Positions 46,901-58,680 of a DNA stretch of 64,000 bases are shown one piece after another. Numbering within the stretch: the stretch's first letter is position 1; the number at the start of each line of letters is the position of its first letter. The DNA is from Acanthaster planci (Eukaryota; Echinodermata; Asteroidea; Valvatida; Acanthasteridae), in contig NW_019091429.1 in assembly GCF_001949145.1 (NCBI RefSeq), positions 305,580-369,579 on the forward strand, written 5' to 3'. The translations under genes were made by a program, and so were the position numbers. The notes beneath the pieces are model-generated. The model saw only the letters and a list, made by a program, of their open reading frames with translations. It was not told the origin of the DNA and did not search any database.

Positions 46901-49900
46901 GAGATTGTGTAAATGGCTGCCAGGATGAACTCCCTGGGTCTTTAAGCTTTCATATGAGAAAGTTGAGGGTTGCCACTTGAAGAATGGCTTCAATCAGACC
47001 GCGGAAAAATCACTTTTCGGGGGGTGATTTTGTTTTGCGGGAATAATTAAAAATGTAATAAGTTAACCCACAAAAAATTGAAAAGAAGTTGAAAGATTAG
47101 GGACTAGACAATAATTTCATCTGTGTTTCTGAAATCTCAGGGATGTTGTATGCATGTTATTGGGCCCTGGACAGTGCTGATTTTACACTGTTCAATGGGG
47201 CTTGAATTAGTGGACTGTACCCAGCTCCATACGCACACGCATAATATACGGCGAAAAGAGTAATGTACATGTACAGTAAGTGTATGTACACGTAAACGTA
47301 ACGAACGGTGCCCGCATAAGCCTTATCACAAATATCCCTCATGAGTGATTTTTTAACAATACAGGCAACGTGGGAAGAAGAAAAGTGCAAATATCAAACT
47401 CTACTGCCCCTTTTCCTTTCCCACAATGCCTTTCTACCATTGTGCAAAATCACGATAAGGCTTGTAATAAATAATGTACACGTACGTACTAGTACAGTAG
47501 GCTATATGGTCAATAGTCGGATACATGTAGGGTTTGGAGTTGGACGATCCGCGGAATGAAAATTGTCAGATTTTCCCTTATCTTCGTCTAGTCTGAGGAT
47601 CAAGGCCAACTTGAATTCAGCCTGCTCGGTGTGTAGAAATTGGTAAGAAGCGTTGAAAATGAGGTAAAATAGTGTTTTAGTGTTATAATGACCACTCCTT
47701 CAAGTTCATGTCCTTTCGACCATGGAAGCTGAGCTCGAACAGTCAGACTGTTGTGGCACTGGCGGCAGCCTAGCCGGCAGTACAGTGTATAGCTACATGT
47801 AGTACCCCAGACCAGTACAGTACATGTATTTCTACAATACGTCACCCTGCCCTTGGATATCCGTTGCCGAGTTCCCATGTATGTCAATTTCAAAATGACC
47901 GAAGGTGTCTAAAGGCACATTTTAACTGTGAAAATGCCTATTCAGAATCAGGACTTCTGCGCTGAAAAACTTTTTGTGTGCGTGAAGTGCGCAAATCTCC
48001 ACTACAATTGTACATGTATCAATCGTACTTCTACCCTCGGCGCGGGGGCATTCAGCGTCGGCATTATTGCTGCAATTGTTTGCTTTTCTAATACAATTTG
48101 AAGAATTTGCAACGGAAATTTAGAATTTGTAACATAAATTTTGAATAAAATAGTTTTAAGGTCTAATGTGATGGTTATAACTCTTGGAGAATTGAAACTC
48201 GGAAAGAACATCGATAAAACTTAAAAGAATGAATCCACCAAAAAATGAAATTTGCAATACCCATTTTGTGATTCCTTCGACAAAATGCAAATTTAAGTAA
48301 TAAGATGAATGTCGAAATTGTTGCAACATTTAAGATTTGGCTATTCATGGAGGAAGGAGGGGATGGGCTCTACAAGTTCTAGTTAAAAAAAGTAATTTCT
48401 GTCTGGATTAAAAGGTGTAAGGTGCTGCAGTTACATTGTTCTCATCTGGTTCTGTTGGCATTTGGCATCTTTAATGAGACTGGAAAAATGGAGTCAATTA
48501 CGAGTAAAATGGAGCAGTACTACAAAATGAGACTTTTTTGTTTCCTCTGAAAACAAAATCATTCTTTTTATTTTTATTCATAAACAAAGTACTTTAAAGA
48601 CCATCATAGAAACCATTTCATGATATCGTGATAATAGAGACTCCACCTCCACTTGTTTAAGATGTGCACACAGATTTTCTGAGCTGACGCAGAGGAAAAT
48701 AAATTGAACCACAAACAAAATTTATGAATCAAGTCAAAAAGTAAGAGTTAAACAAGGATAGGATAATTCAGGAAGGTGATCAAGCACTCTTTATTTTGAT
48801 CGGGAAATGTGAGAATTACTGTAATAATAGAGTAACCCATCCTATACCTATGCCAAGTCAACAAACGAGTCTAGTCTTTGCTAAAAGAAAATGAAAAATT
48901 AGGCATAAAACAAACCCAAGTAGGATAGAGTTGTCTTTATTGTATTCACTGGTGGTTATATGGAGGTGGAATTGGGGACTTCATTTGAGGAGGCCCTGTT
49001 CTTAAGGGAGACATTTTAAATTTGGGATTCACCTTGGTAGATCATGACTTAACATCATGCTCAATAACTGTACTACTTCTGTCAGGTTGATACGGCAGAG
49101 TTTTGAGTGTTGAAGGATACATCAGGGTTTGGGGGTTTTTTAGTGTTGAGGGTTATGGCAGGGCTTTGAGTGTTGAGGGAAATTATGACAGGAAACTCTC
49201 TTCCTTTCTCATAGTTTTAACAAATGATACATAATTGGTGGAAACAAATTTGCATGGCCAGTATATCGGGAGCTGGAAAGTCACATTTTCTCACAAATTA
49301 CAATTTGAACTCCCCTCCCCAAATAAGGTCAGTGCAGTACTGACCAGTTTTACAAGATTAAATGATAAAAAAAAGAAAATGAGGGTTAATGTGTGTATGT
49401 AGTGACTAAGCTTGGTCATGTTGGTAGTGATACAGGACTGTACATGTACTTAGCCTCTGTTAGCTCGACTTCAAAAAGGGAAAAAACCTGTCACGAAAGT
49501 TGGATATGCCAATTGTTATTCACACCAATTTAGGGTACTCCACCATAACTGACTTGCAGTTTCCTACATCGGCCACTGCTTTTTATACAGTTAAAAAGGA
49601 TACTTAAACTACAACACAAATACCCACTTTTTTTAGCATGTTGACTGCTGTGCACAATTTCAAAGGGGCATTCCCATTTGCTAAGCATTGTACGCATACG
49701 CGTATATTTCACAGTTATTTTTCAGGTGCTTGTTTCAACATGAGCATTTAATGATGTACACCTGCCACACTGCCAGCAGTGTACTTGTACTCTTCGGTGA
49801 TGCCCGTGTATTCGACAGACCTCGGTACAGATGATGCCACACTTTGTTTACGTACACTGTATGTGTTTTTTGTGGTGCTCAGTGGACCTTGGCCCCCACT

Positions 49901-50591
49901 GACTCCACAGAAAAGTGCATATGTAAACAAAGTGTGACATCATTGGTACATAGGCCTATTTACTTATAAAAGCCTTTCATTTTCTATGAGTGTATTCGTG
50001 GTGGAATTTGGTACACCTATGACTTACGAGTATACTTGTAGTTGGCAGTCAACATGTTAAAGGTACAGTCAATGTCATTCCTGCGTTGTGTTTATTTGAG
50101 GCAACAGAAGTGCCCAAAATCTAAAGAAGGGTACAGTACTTTACATCCTGGTCTTATGAACTCTGTGAATCTTATCCATTCCGAGAAAAACAATATTTAG
50201 GATCTCGATTTCAAAACAAAAGTTCCAGGGTCATATTTTTCATTTGCACCTGAAGCGGCCGAGACATGCCCTCTTCATCAGCTGATTGCAACCACACAAT
50301 GTTGCATACTGACTCAGCAAACTACAGCAACTTCATTATATTTGCATTGGGTCATGACAGCAATTTTCAAAAGTGTATCTTTACACATTGGAAATGACCT
50401 TCCGCTGTCTTTTTTGTTTTGTGAGCATGACAGCATTCCTGAATGACCAATTGCACAGGGAGCTTACTCCCATAAGTATCTTTAAATCAAGTGTAACTTA
50501 CAATCATTTCATTCATTAATTTATGGATAGCTACAAATATTGGAATGAACCTATATATGTGTTTATGTACACTACTCATGCCTTTATCTCT
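43985..50591. other. Gene-poor intergenic DNA
   Basis: No coding exon is recognised over 6.6 kb. Small features: a 27-bp exact tandem duplication of GTTGAGCCCATTTAATGAAA at about 45629-45690, a weak tandem GAGTGTTGAGGG repeat at 49100-49180, and on the minus strand a CTGATGAAGAGGGCATGTCT motif (about 50262-50281), reminiscent of a decayed hammerhead core but without the GAAA. Confidence 0.4.
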
Positions 50592-50854
50592 GGGTCATTC
50601 CATGAGGTTGGGGCACAATTTGCGACGGTGTCCTTATTACATGGATACCTTTTACCGTCTATCATGACCTACATGTATAGAGTAGATCGTTTACTCTCTA
50701 AAAATAACACACACCTTTGTATTCAGCCTTGCAAGATGTATAACAATGTCAATTTGGAATCCACACGCAGGGAAATTGCTGTTCATTTTTACGGAACCCA
50801 TGTAAAAAATTTGGACACCGTCGCAAATTGTGCCCCAACCTCATGGAATGACCC
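50592..50854. mobile_element. MITE with perfect 42-bp inverted repeats, just upstream of the PLP enzyme
   Basis: Left arm 50592-50633 starts GGGTCATTCCATGAGGTTGG and ends GACGGTGTCC. The right arm 50813-50854 is its exact reverse complement over all 42 bases. Beyond this the arms stay similar for about 25 more bases (TTACATGG). CTCT lies immediately outside both ends, a possible 4-bp target duplication. Identity of the arms suggests a recent insertion. It ends 83 bp before the ATG of the PLP enzyme. Confidence 0.88.
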
Positions 50855-50937
50855 CTCTACAAATGTTTTGAAATGTACATGCAATTCATTACTGAGATAC
50901 TGAGACAGCTTTTCCTTCAATTTTGAACAGATACAGC

Positions 50938-53900
50938 ATGAAGTCTGTTCAGGTTGCATCTTCAATCGCTGTGAGCATTGTTTCAGCGGTAGGACTTGTC
51001 TGGGCAATTCGTCAGTACTATCGCAGAAAGCAACAAACAGCAGTCAAGGCTTTTGGCCTTGAACTGAAGCAGACAGCATTTTGCGTTGATGAAAATATTT
51101 ATCTGTGCAACAATGGCTCATTTGCAGCTGTGCCTCGTCAACTTCTACAACAGCAGCAAAGGTACGTAATAATCACCGTCATGCATTAGAAATTTGCATC
51201 ATCTCCCGATGTTTTATGTAAATTCCGCTGTAAGTTAGTCACTACATGATCAAGGCAAACAACATATGGGGTAGTTATTACATGTACATGTCTGTTATGC
51301 ATGCACACATTACGGACATTTGTAAATATTTTTATCATCACTATGGTAAATACAGCCACTTTCAGGTATACATTGACTGGCTTGATGCCTTGATGTTCTG
51401 TGAAAGTTGAAGAGGTACATGTACATATGTGATATTGCTTGCAACTTCAGATTCCTTCAAAGTGGCAAACCTTGGACAATTCAGAATGATTTAACCCGAA
51501 AGTTAGGCCAAGGCAGGAATAACTTTTAGTTGACCTGCATGCTAAACTAATTCCATAGGTTTTCAAGTATTGTTTGTAAATGACACGTTTTAAAGGTGAC
51601 CATGAAAGGTACATGTACTGTACTTGTATAACGCCTGAGTGTGGAACAGGAGAACAAACCTTTTAGTAGTTTGCCTTCCAGCCACTTGTTATACTTGTCA
51701 GAGCATGCCTTTAATTATGGATAAATTACTTGACCTAATTTACTTTAGATTGATGGAAGAGAGAGAGAGAAATGCTGAATTGTGGTATAGGAGGCAGTAT
51801 GACCCCAAGCATTTTCCATCTGAAGGAGGTTTGAATCTCTATGGGCAGGCTGTGATGGCTGTAGCCGACTTTGTTGGTGCCAAATTTGAGAATCTGGTGC
51901 TTGTTGAGAATACTACAGTGGGTAAGTACATGTACATGCCGACCGTAATTTTAAATCGAGATTGCTTAAATTCTGGAACATCAACTGAAAATAATTCAGA
52001 CTTTGTCAACTTCAGAGTGAGCCAGTAAGGTATAGCAATATTGTCATTTGAAACAAAGCAAACATGAAAGTCAGCATGATGGCCACACTGATAGGTCAGA
52101 CTCGTGCGTGCTTTGCCATCCATAAATACCCTCTGGACACACTTTATTTCAGCCATGCGGTGTTGGAATACTGAAATGGCTCATCGTGAATTACATTTAG
52201 AAGCAAACTGTCGCTCAATCTGCACTCGATCTGCACTCACAGTCAAACTAGAAAAATCAGGCTGTATCTATGATTACAGTACTTGGGCCGAAACAAATGT
52301 TCAGTTGCACAGGTACATGTATCTCCTCAGACTGTGATTTTTCCATTTTGTTTGCAAAATACAATGCACCGAGAGGTGTTCTTTCTCAGCAACATGTAGC
52401 CCTTTGGAAACCACCAGGGGCTATGAACGTGATGTTTCAGGCTCTCTGTGTAGTTTTCACCATACCCTAGACAGATGAACATTCTCAGATTCATCCACTC
52501 AGCTTTACAAGAAAGATGTTCGATATACAAACCACTCCCCCTCTTTTTAAAATATGAATAAATTGGACAACCAATATGATTTGTTTCACATCAAGGCAAC
52601 AAAACATTTCATGGCATTTGTGATGTGATGGTACCCAAATAATGAATGGTTTTAGGTGCAGCAGTCTAAGAATAATGTCATAAGGTGTGAGGCTGAGCGC
52701 TCTTTTTCCATGAAGCAAAGCTGAGTAGAGTAGAACATGCATTCTGCCATCTCACAAAATTCTTATCACTTGCAAGAAAAACATTTAGTTTTGCCTGAAT
52801 AAATCTTCATCATCTGATTGCCAACTTGTAAACTCTAGTGCAATCGAAATCTGAGTAGTTATAAGCCGTGAAATGGGGGCCTGTGCCACGAGTGATGTTT
52901 TTATTTTCTGATCTTGCATTTGTGACGTTAAAATGCATACCCATGAGTTGAAAACGAATTCTTTTGTTTTCAATTAACCAGGCATCAACAGTGTATTGAA
53001 GAATTTGCCACTGAAGAAAGGGGACAAGATTCTTCTGACTTCACACAGCTATGGAGCAGTCATTAAAACAGTTCAAGTTGTCTGTGAACAGACAGGTACA
53101 ATACTGGTCGGGTACAGTACAACATTTACTAGTATTTGTAGGGATTTGTGGGCTTTTGAAGGGTCCTTGCTTTCCTGAGTACATAAATTATCATTTTATC
53201 CCACTTGGTATTTCTGTTCCATTGAATCACCCAAGAGAGTATTCCAAACTTGTAATAAAAGTAAACTTTCAATGCATTGTGTCAGCTTGAGAAAGATGTG
53301 ATGGTATGATGTCATATAAGAATGTTACCTTAGAGAAACAGCTTCAACTTGTCTTCAGAGTTAGAACTAGTCATACATACTTGTTTACAAGCCATCTTGC
53401 ACAGAATGCAATGTTCACCTTTTATTAAACAAGAAACACAGTGGATTATGGGACATCGCACTATTTAATCTTCCTCTCACTAACAAACACAACAAAGGTT
53501 TGCTTTTATTTAACATTTGGAATATGGTATCTTTGTGGTCTTTCAAATTGACAATGATCGTAGATCTGTATTCAAAGTTATGCACACGAGCATGTTACTT
53601 GTCATCAATTTTAAAAAGCCCATTTTACTTTGGATACCATTCTTTAAAGGGTAGCTGCAATCAATTTGTTCTAATACAAGCCTTCAAATGCACCTTTGTG
53701 TCTTGGCAAATCTTATTTTCAACCTTTTTTCACTATTTCAAAGGGTATTGTACTGCATTTTGGGTTTTTATGCTTATGAGTAGTTACATATTCATGAGCA
53801 AAATGTGATGTTATTTCAGGAAGAAACTATACTCAATATTACATAGGTTTGTGCACCGACAAAAAGTCCTCCATTTTTGTAGATTTTGCTGGACTCAGCT

Positions 53901-56900
53901 TTCCCTTTGCTGATTCATCGTTTGTGTGCTAAGCAATAAGCAAGCATCAATCCCTTTCTCCTAAATGTATTCAGTCAGTAAATTGTTGGTTCATAACTTG
54001 AATATAAAAGACTATGCTCTGAACTATATCACTTTCCTAGATGACTAGAGCGGTTTTCCGGGAAAACATGGATAATTTTAATTGTTTGTAATATGTGCAC
54101 TTTTTAATGCATTTAACCTAATAGGAATGTAAAAGAGTTTTCATATATCAAAGGAGAATACCAAGTTGAAAAATTGTGTCTAAGAAAACACATTTCAGCT
54201 ACACTTTAAGAATATATACATGTATGTACAGCTGAAAATCCAGGGAAGTAACGTACTGTTTTTCAGATTTGAAAATTTCAGTTTCAAGATTGTCCTGTAT
54301 CGTTTGCCCTCCAGCAATGCTTTATTCTGAGAAGCGGCATCTTTCAAACTATTTAATTCAGTCCAGTATTGCAAACATGCATTTTTAATCAGGGAGTTTC
54401 ACTGGAACATTGTTGAGGGATTGGCAAATATCCGTGTTAACCATATTTTCTGAGTTTGATACTCCTAAATGTTTAAAGTGTTGGCTGATGTCACCTGAAA
54501 GTTTGGTACATGGGGCAAAATTAAACTTACATCCCAATCCTCAATTTGCTCTGTGCCTGTACGGATTGTGTCTGAATGGTGTACGTATTACATAGATCAC
54601 CAACAGCCGATGTGCTCTTAGCATCAGCATTGAAATTAGAAATATAATGCAATTGTCTGTGTTCACTTCATAGGCTCAGAAGCAGTGACTATCAAGATTC
54701 CTATTCCAATCAAATCTGAAGAGGACTTCATCAAGTTATACTCAGATGCACTCGAGCAGCACAACATCAAAGTGGCTGTCATAGACCACATCACCAGCCC
54801 CAGCGCAATTCTTTTTCCCTTGGAGAGACTAGCAACATTATGTCATAAGAAGGGAGTACTGGTTATTGTTGATGGTGCCCACACACCTGGCCAGGTGCCT
54901 CTTAATCTGGAACAGCTGCCTGTTGACTTCTACGTAGGTATGTTAGCCAGTTACCTTTATATGTGACCTCTTAGCCACACTCAATCACAGCATACAACTG
55001 ATTAATCATTTCTCTTCCTATTAAAAGCATATTTACATTCACTAAATAGCTGTTGCCAGAGATCTTGTAAACATGCACAGTAGTCTGCATACTGGGAGGT
55101 GGCTGATGACTGGTTAATCGCCATGTACCTTGAGTCACTGCTGGTGAACATACAAGCAGAATAATCCTCCATTTGCTTTGTCCCCGTACTAAGTTCATGA
55201 AGTCTGTGGAGGTGGACCATTTGTGTTGAACTGGACTACTGTAAAAGGGTGTGCCATACAAATATAACACAGTTTGAGGTTGCGTGGTCAATTTTAGCCC
55301 CTTGAGGTGCTGAAACTTGACAAACTAGTTTCTGAGGCCAAGTTCATCAACTTCAAATACCGAAGACTATTCAACTGAAATAATCCATGATAAGTTTGTT
55401 CACTATACCTCGTAAAAATCTTGTAGATTTCTGTGAATAAAACATAGTTTTTGTGTTACTTTTTCTACCATATTTTTTGTACATGGATGGTACATGTATA
55501 CCTATGTAGGTGTACTACAACCACATGACAGTCCCTTAGTGACTCTGTACACTGCATGCCCAGATGCATGAGCACATAAGTTTTTGTGTGTCACATAAGA
55601 GGCACTTTTTTAGGGATTGAATAACAAAGGTCTTAATATCATGGTCCCTGTATCTCAAAAATACGTAATCTTTTTTAGGCAATCTACACAAGTGGTTGTT
55701 CTGCCCAAGAAGCTGCGCCTTGTTGTGGGTTCATCCAAGCCATCAGGATAGCTTCCAACATGTTATAACCTCACACCATGCATCGGCATCAACCTTAATG
55801 GAGAGATTCTGTTTCATTGGAACCCGTGATAATCTTCCATACTACCTAGCTCCTTCAGCCATCAAGTTCCATCAAGACCTAGGTGGACTAGTAAGTGCAA
55901 TTTGAAGGATCATCTTTTCGTGTTTGTGGCCATGCTATGGTATACATGTAACAATGTGAGCTAAATTGGGATAGAAATTTCACCACACTGTCTATGGCAT
56001 AAGCTTTATGAAGTGGATGCATGTCTTATTTATCAAAATATTTGGTTATCTGATCTTGAATATAAATCATACTTAATTAGAAAATTAATTAGACAAAAAC
56101 ACTGAAAACGGACCAGAAAAAATGTGACAAACAGTGAAGACTGGACTGAACATCCAAAACATAAGTAAAGAGTTGAAGATCATGAAAATGAGCAGTAACA
56201 GGAATAGATACAGAAGTAAAGGCGAGATAAAGAGTGAAGTAAAGGAAGACATTGTCTAAAGATGGGAAGCATGTAACATATCTCACATATTGTGAGAGGA
56301 GAGCTCTATTGTAGGAGGACTTGAAGCGGCCAATGAATAGCATTGTTCTGATTTCCCTATCAATGGTGTTCCACAGACGGGGACCATAGAAGCGAAGAGT
56401 AGAACGAGAGCACAGGGTGTGTGGGTGAATGGAAAATCTTTATTAAAGCAATTACCTGTGGAAATACATTCATGTTAACTTCGAACCCTACAAATCATTC
56501 AACCAGGAAAATCTTAGATATAAATATTTAAATGCAAACTAAGCTGAATTCTTGAATAGCATACTATGTACATGTAAGATGTATCAGAAATCTAAGTCAG
56601 TAGAGGGACACCACCTTTCATGTATGTTTAATGCTTAATCTGTACAGATTCCATAGATCCAGTCTGTAGTGTGCTGGTTTGCGCTGGTTTGTTCAGGTCC
56701 AGGGATAAATATATGCATGGTAATTACGCTGACAGATATTTTACATTTAATGCAGCTCCTAACAAGATCAGCATAATTTAAGAAGTTTTAATTTCATGTT
56801 TTTCATTTCACTTGGTGTGCCAAGGCAGTCTTTTACTGAATGTGTTGATTTATTCTTTTACACTCTATGCATATGTCTAAACAATGTATTCACATTTGAA

Positions 56901-57262
56901 GAATTGATTGTGCTCTTCAATCACCACAGGAGGCCATTGCAGATTATAACTCCAGCTTGATTGGATGGGCTGCAGATATGATTGCAAAGGCTTGGAAAAC
57001 AGAACAGATGGCTATCCCAGCTCAAATGAGGGCACCATTCATGGCTGTTGTGGCTGTACCCGAGACTGATGCCTACCCTGGGTGTCCTGACACTTGTGGT
57101 AAATTGATGGCTGATGTATTCTACTGTAGTGGAGTAATGGGGGCATTTTCCTTCTTCAACGGAAGGCTGTGGTGTCGCCTCTCAAGTCATGTTTATAATT
57201 GTAAGGATGATTATTATAAACTCAGGGACGCTGTGCTGCAAGTCATACAGAAAGATCAGTAG
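50938..57262 (+). CDS. Membrane-anchored PLP-dependent class V aminotransferase-fold enzyme (isopenicillin-N-epimerase-like)
   Basis: Six exons: 50938-51161, 51749-51921, 52982-53095, 54674-54937, 55679-55890 and 56930-57262. All have GT-AG introns in matching phase, giving 439 aa. Residues 6-26 (VASSIAVSIVSAVGLVWAI) form a single membrane segment followed by RQYYRRK, so the catalytic part is probably cytosolic. Family marks: FPSEGGLNLYG and ENTTVGINSVL (phosphate-binding region), the cofactor Asp237 in VDGAHTPGQVPLNL with His240, and the Schiff-base Lys263 in GNLHKWLF, which lies at the start of exon 5. A C-terminal RLWCRLSSHVYN block is typical of the small domain. This subgroup includes isopenicillin-N epimerase, cysteine desulfurase/desulfhydrase relatives and hercynylcysteine-sulfoxide lyases; the substrate cannot be told from sequence. 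The ATG was chosen because it opens the anchor segment. A second, disrupted copy of the exon 6 tail lies downstream. Confidence 0.88.
56090..56430 (-). mobile_element. LINE 3' fragment in intron 5 of the PLP enzyme
   Basis: The minus-strand translation gives HTLCSRSTLRFYGPRLWNT, then FIGRFKSSYNRALL. FYGPRLWN followed by F-x3-[LK] is the hallmark of the C-terminal end of CR1/L2/jockey-type LINE polyproteins. The rest of the element is absent, a typical 5'-truncated relic, oriented opposite to the host gene. Confidence 0.7.
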
Positions 57263-57481
57263 GACAGCACAGGTATACATTATTTAGATACATTAATTGC
57301 TTTATATGCTCAAGACTGCGATTTGAAAATTGCATTTATGCATGTATGCAAATTGAGATTGAAATCTGGTAGTACGTGCAGTCTGAAATTTTACGCTTCT
57401 TCCATCAGTTGTTTACAAATGCAGTATGCTTTACAAATTTTGGAGCCAAAACTCTGAAGATATAGAGGGTTTGCATAACTG

Positions 57482-57568
57482 TCATCTTGCAGGCAAAAGC
57501 TTTTGTTCCACAGGGTTGGCACAAGGGAGGTTTCCCTATGGAACAAAAGAAATGCTCTGCAAGATGGC
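57482..57568. repeat. Small palindromic element
   Basis: Arms CATCTTGCAGGCAAAAGC-TTTTGTTCCA and, mirrored, TGGAACAAAAG-AAATGCTCTGCAAGATG surround about 30 bp. It looks like a very short foldback element beside the duplicated exon tail. Confidence 0.6.
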
Positions 57569-57626
57569 TACAGCACAAAGCCTGTATTGAATTATTTGAG
57601 GCTGTGGTGTTGCCTCTCAAGTCATG

Positions 57627-58645
57627 TTAACCACTACCTGCCGGGCGACCCGTTTTCGGGTATATAAGCTTTATATGCAGAGCCGGGGAGTCCGGAATAG
57701 AGGGATTAGCGTCGATCTGCGCACTTCCGCGTTTGAAAACGAGGCTGTATGTGTCAGCTTCAATTCTTAATACGATCAGACGATTGAAAGTAAGGAGTTA
57801 AAACACAAAATACATAAAGATATGTTAAATTCAGACTTTTCAGGCTGCAAATTTTTGAGGAAAAGTCTTTCAGGATGACTCGACACGTAAAATCAAAAGA
57901 AAAAATAACGACAATTGACTGCGAACTAACGTACCTGCGATGGTTGTGTATCTTGTGCAGTGGGCGTGGTTTAACCTAGAGTGGCGTCACACTTACGATC
58001 CAGATACTTTATGTACTGTGTGGACTCCGCGGGCGGGCGCGACTTAGTTCAACACAGAGAGCCTCGGTTTCGATGCAGATATGCGCAGACGGCGCTAATG
58101 TGAAATCCCTCTATGGGACAAAAGAGTTGGGCCTTATAACAAAAGACAGTGCTCAGCACAAAAGACTCAGCTGCTGGGCATTACCTACATTTTTTCGCTC
58201 TCAATAGTGGAGATAATCCAGCCTTGTTTTGAAACAGTATACCATGGTTTGAGGCATTTAGAGCGAGCGGATTACCACAGGGGACAAAAGCACTCCATCA
58301 CCGCAGCGATGAGCCGCACAGCACCACTGCACGCTAATCTGGCCCCTAGTGAAAAGAGGTCAGCCGTGCACTGTGCCGGTTTCGGGAACAAAAGATTCTT
58401 GTGTAACACCGCACAATCTGGGCTCTTTTTCCAAGGCTGCAGGCCTAGCTGAAATATTCAGGAGTCAATGAATTTTACCTGTCAGCTTTAGAGTAGTGAC
58501 CAAAGAGTCCTTCATTTTGGTATAAACAGCTATTAAATGAAATGATGAATTTTTAAAGAATTTTGAAAACGGAAAATCTTGAAAATGACCCGGCATCTTG
58601 TCTTGCTCAAGAAAAATCCATCGGGCAGCAAGTGGTTTTAATTAA
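57627..58645 (-). mobile_element. TTAA-flanked MITE family (piggyBac-like), copy 3, with nested element
   Basis: Begins TTAA-CCACTACCTGCCGGGC and ends GCCCGATGG-like in reverse (TCGGGCAGCAAGTGGTTTTAATTAA), so TTAA lies at both ends. The right half (58190-58610) is the reverse complement of the 22402 and 26244 copies. Copy 2 is 610 bp, and this one is about 405 bp longer, the size of the nested insert at 57699-58113. Empty-site comparison with the functional exon (GTTTATAATT versus GTTAATAATT) supports insertion at a TTAA. Confidence 0.72.
57699..58113. mobile_element. Second MITE nested inside copy 3
   Basis: 415 bp with inverted termini of about 60 bp: TAGAGGGATTAGCGTCGATC then TGCGCA, and AATCCCTCTA on the right preceded by the mirrored GACGGCGCTAATG and TGCGCA. 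TA at the outer edges may be the target duplication. It contains CpG-rich sequence and no frame of note. Its absence from copies 1 and 2 marks it as a secondary insertion. Confidence 0.75.
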
Positions 58646-58680
58646 TAATTGTAAAGATGTGGGGATGCTGTGTTGGTATG

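Larger units (their letters stand above)
57599..58680 (+). pseudogene. Duplicated tail of PLP enzyme exon 6, split by a MITE
   Basis: 57599-57630 repeats 57164-57194 of the functional exon with about one mismatch in 30 (AGGCTGTGGTGT-GCCTCTC then AAGTCATGTT). The homology resumes right after the MITE, at 58646-58680 (TAATTGTAAAGATG, then GGATGCTGTGTTGG), against TAATTGTAAGGATG and GGGACGCTGTGCTGC in the real exon, minus a small deletion. The piece is too short and disrupted to code. It shows that the exon tail was duplicated in tandem before the MITE inserted. Confidence 0.75.
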
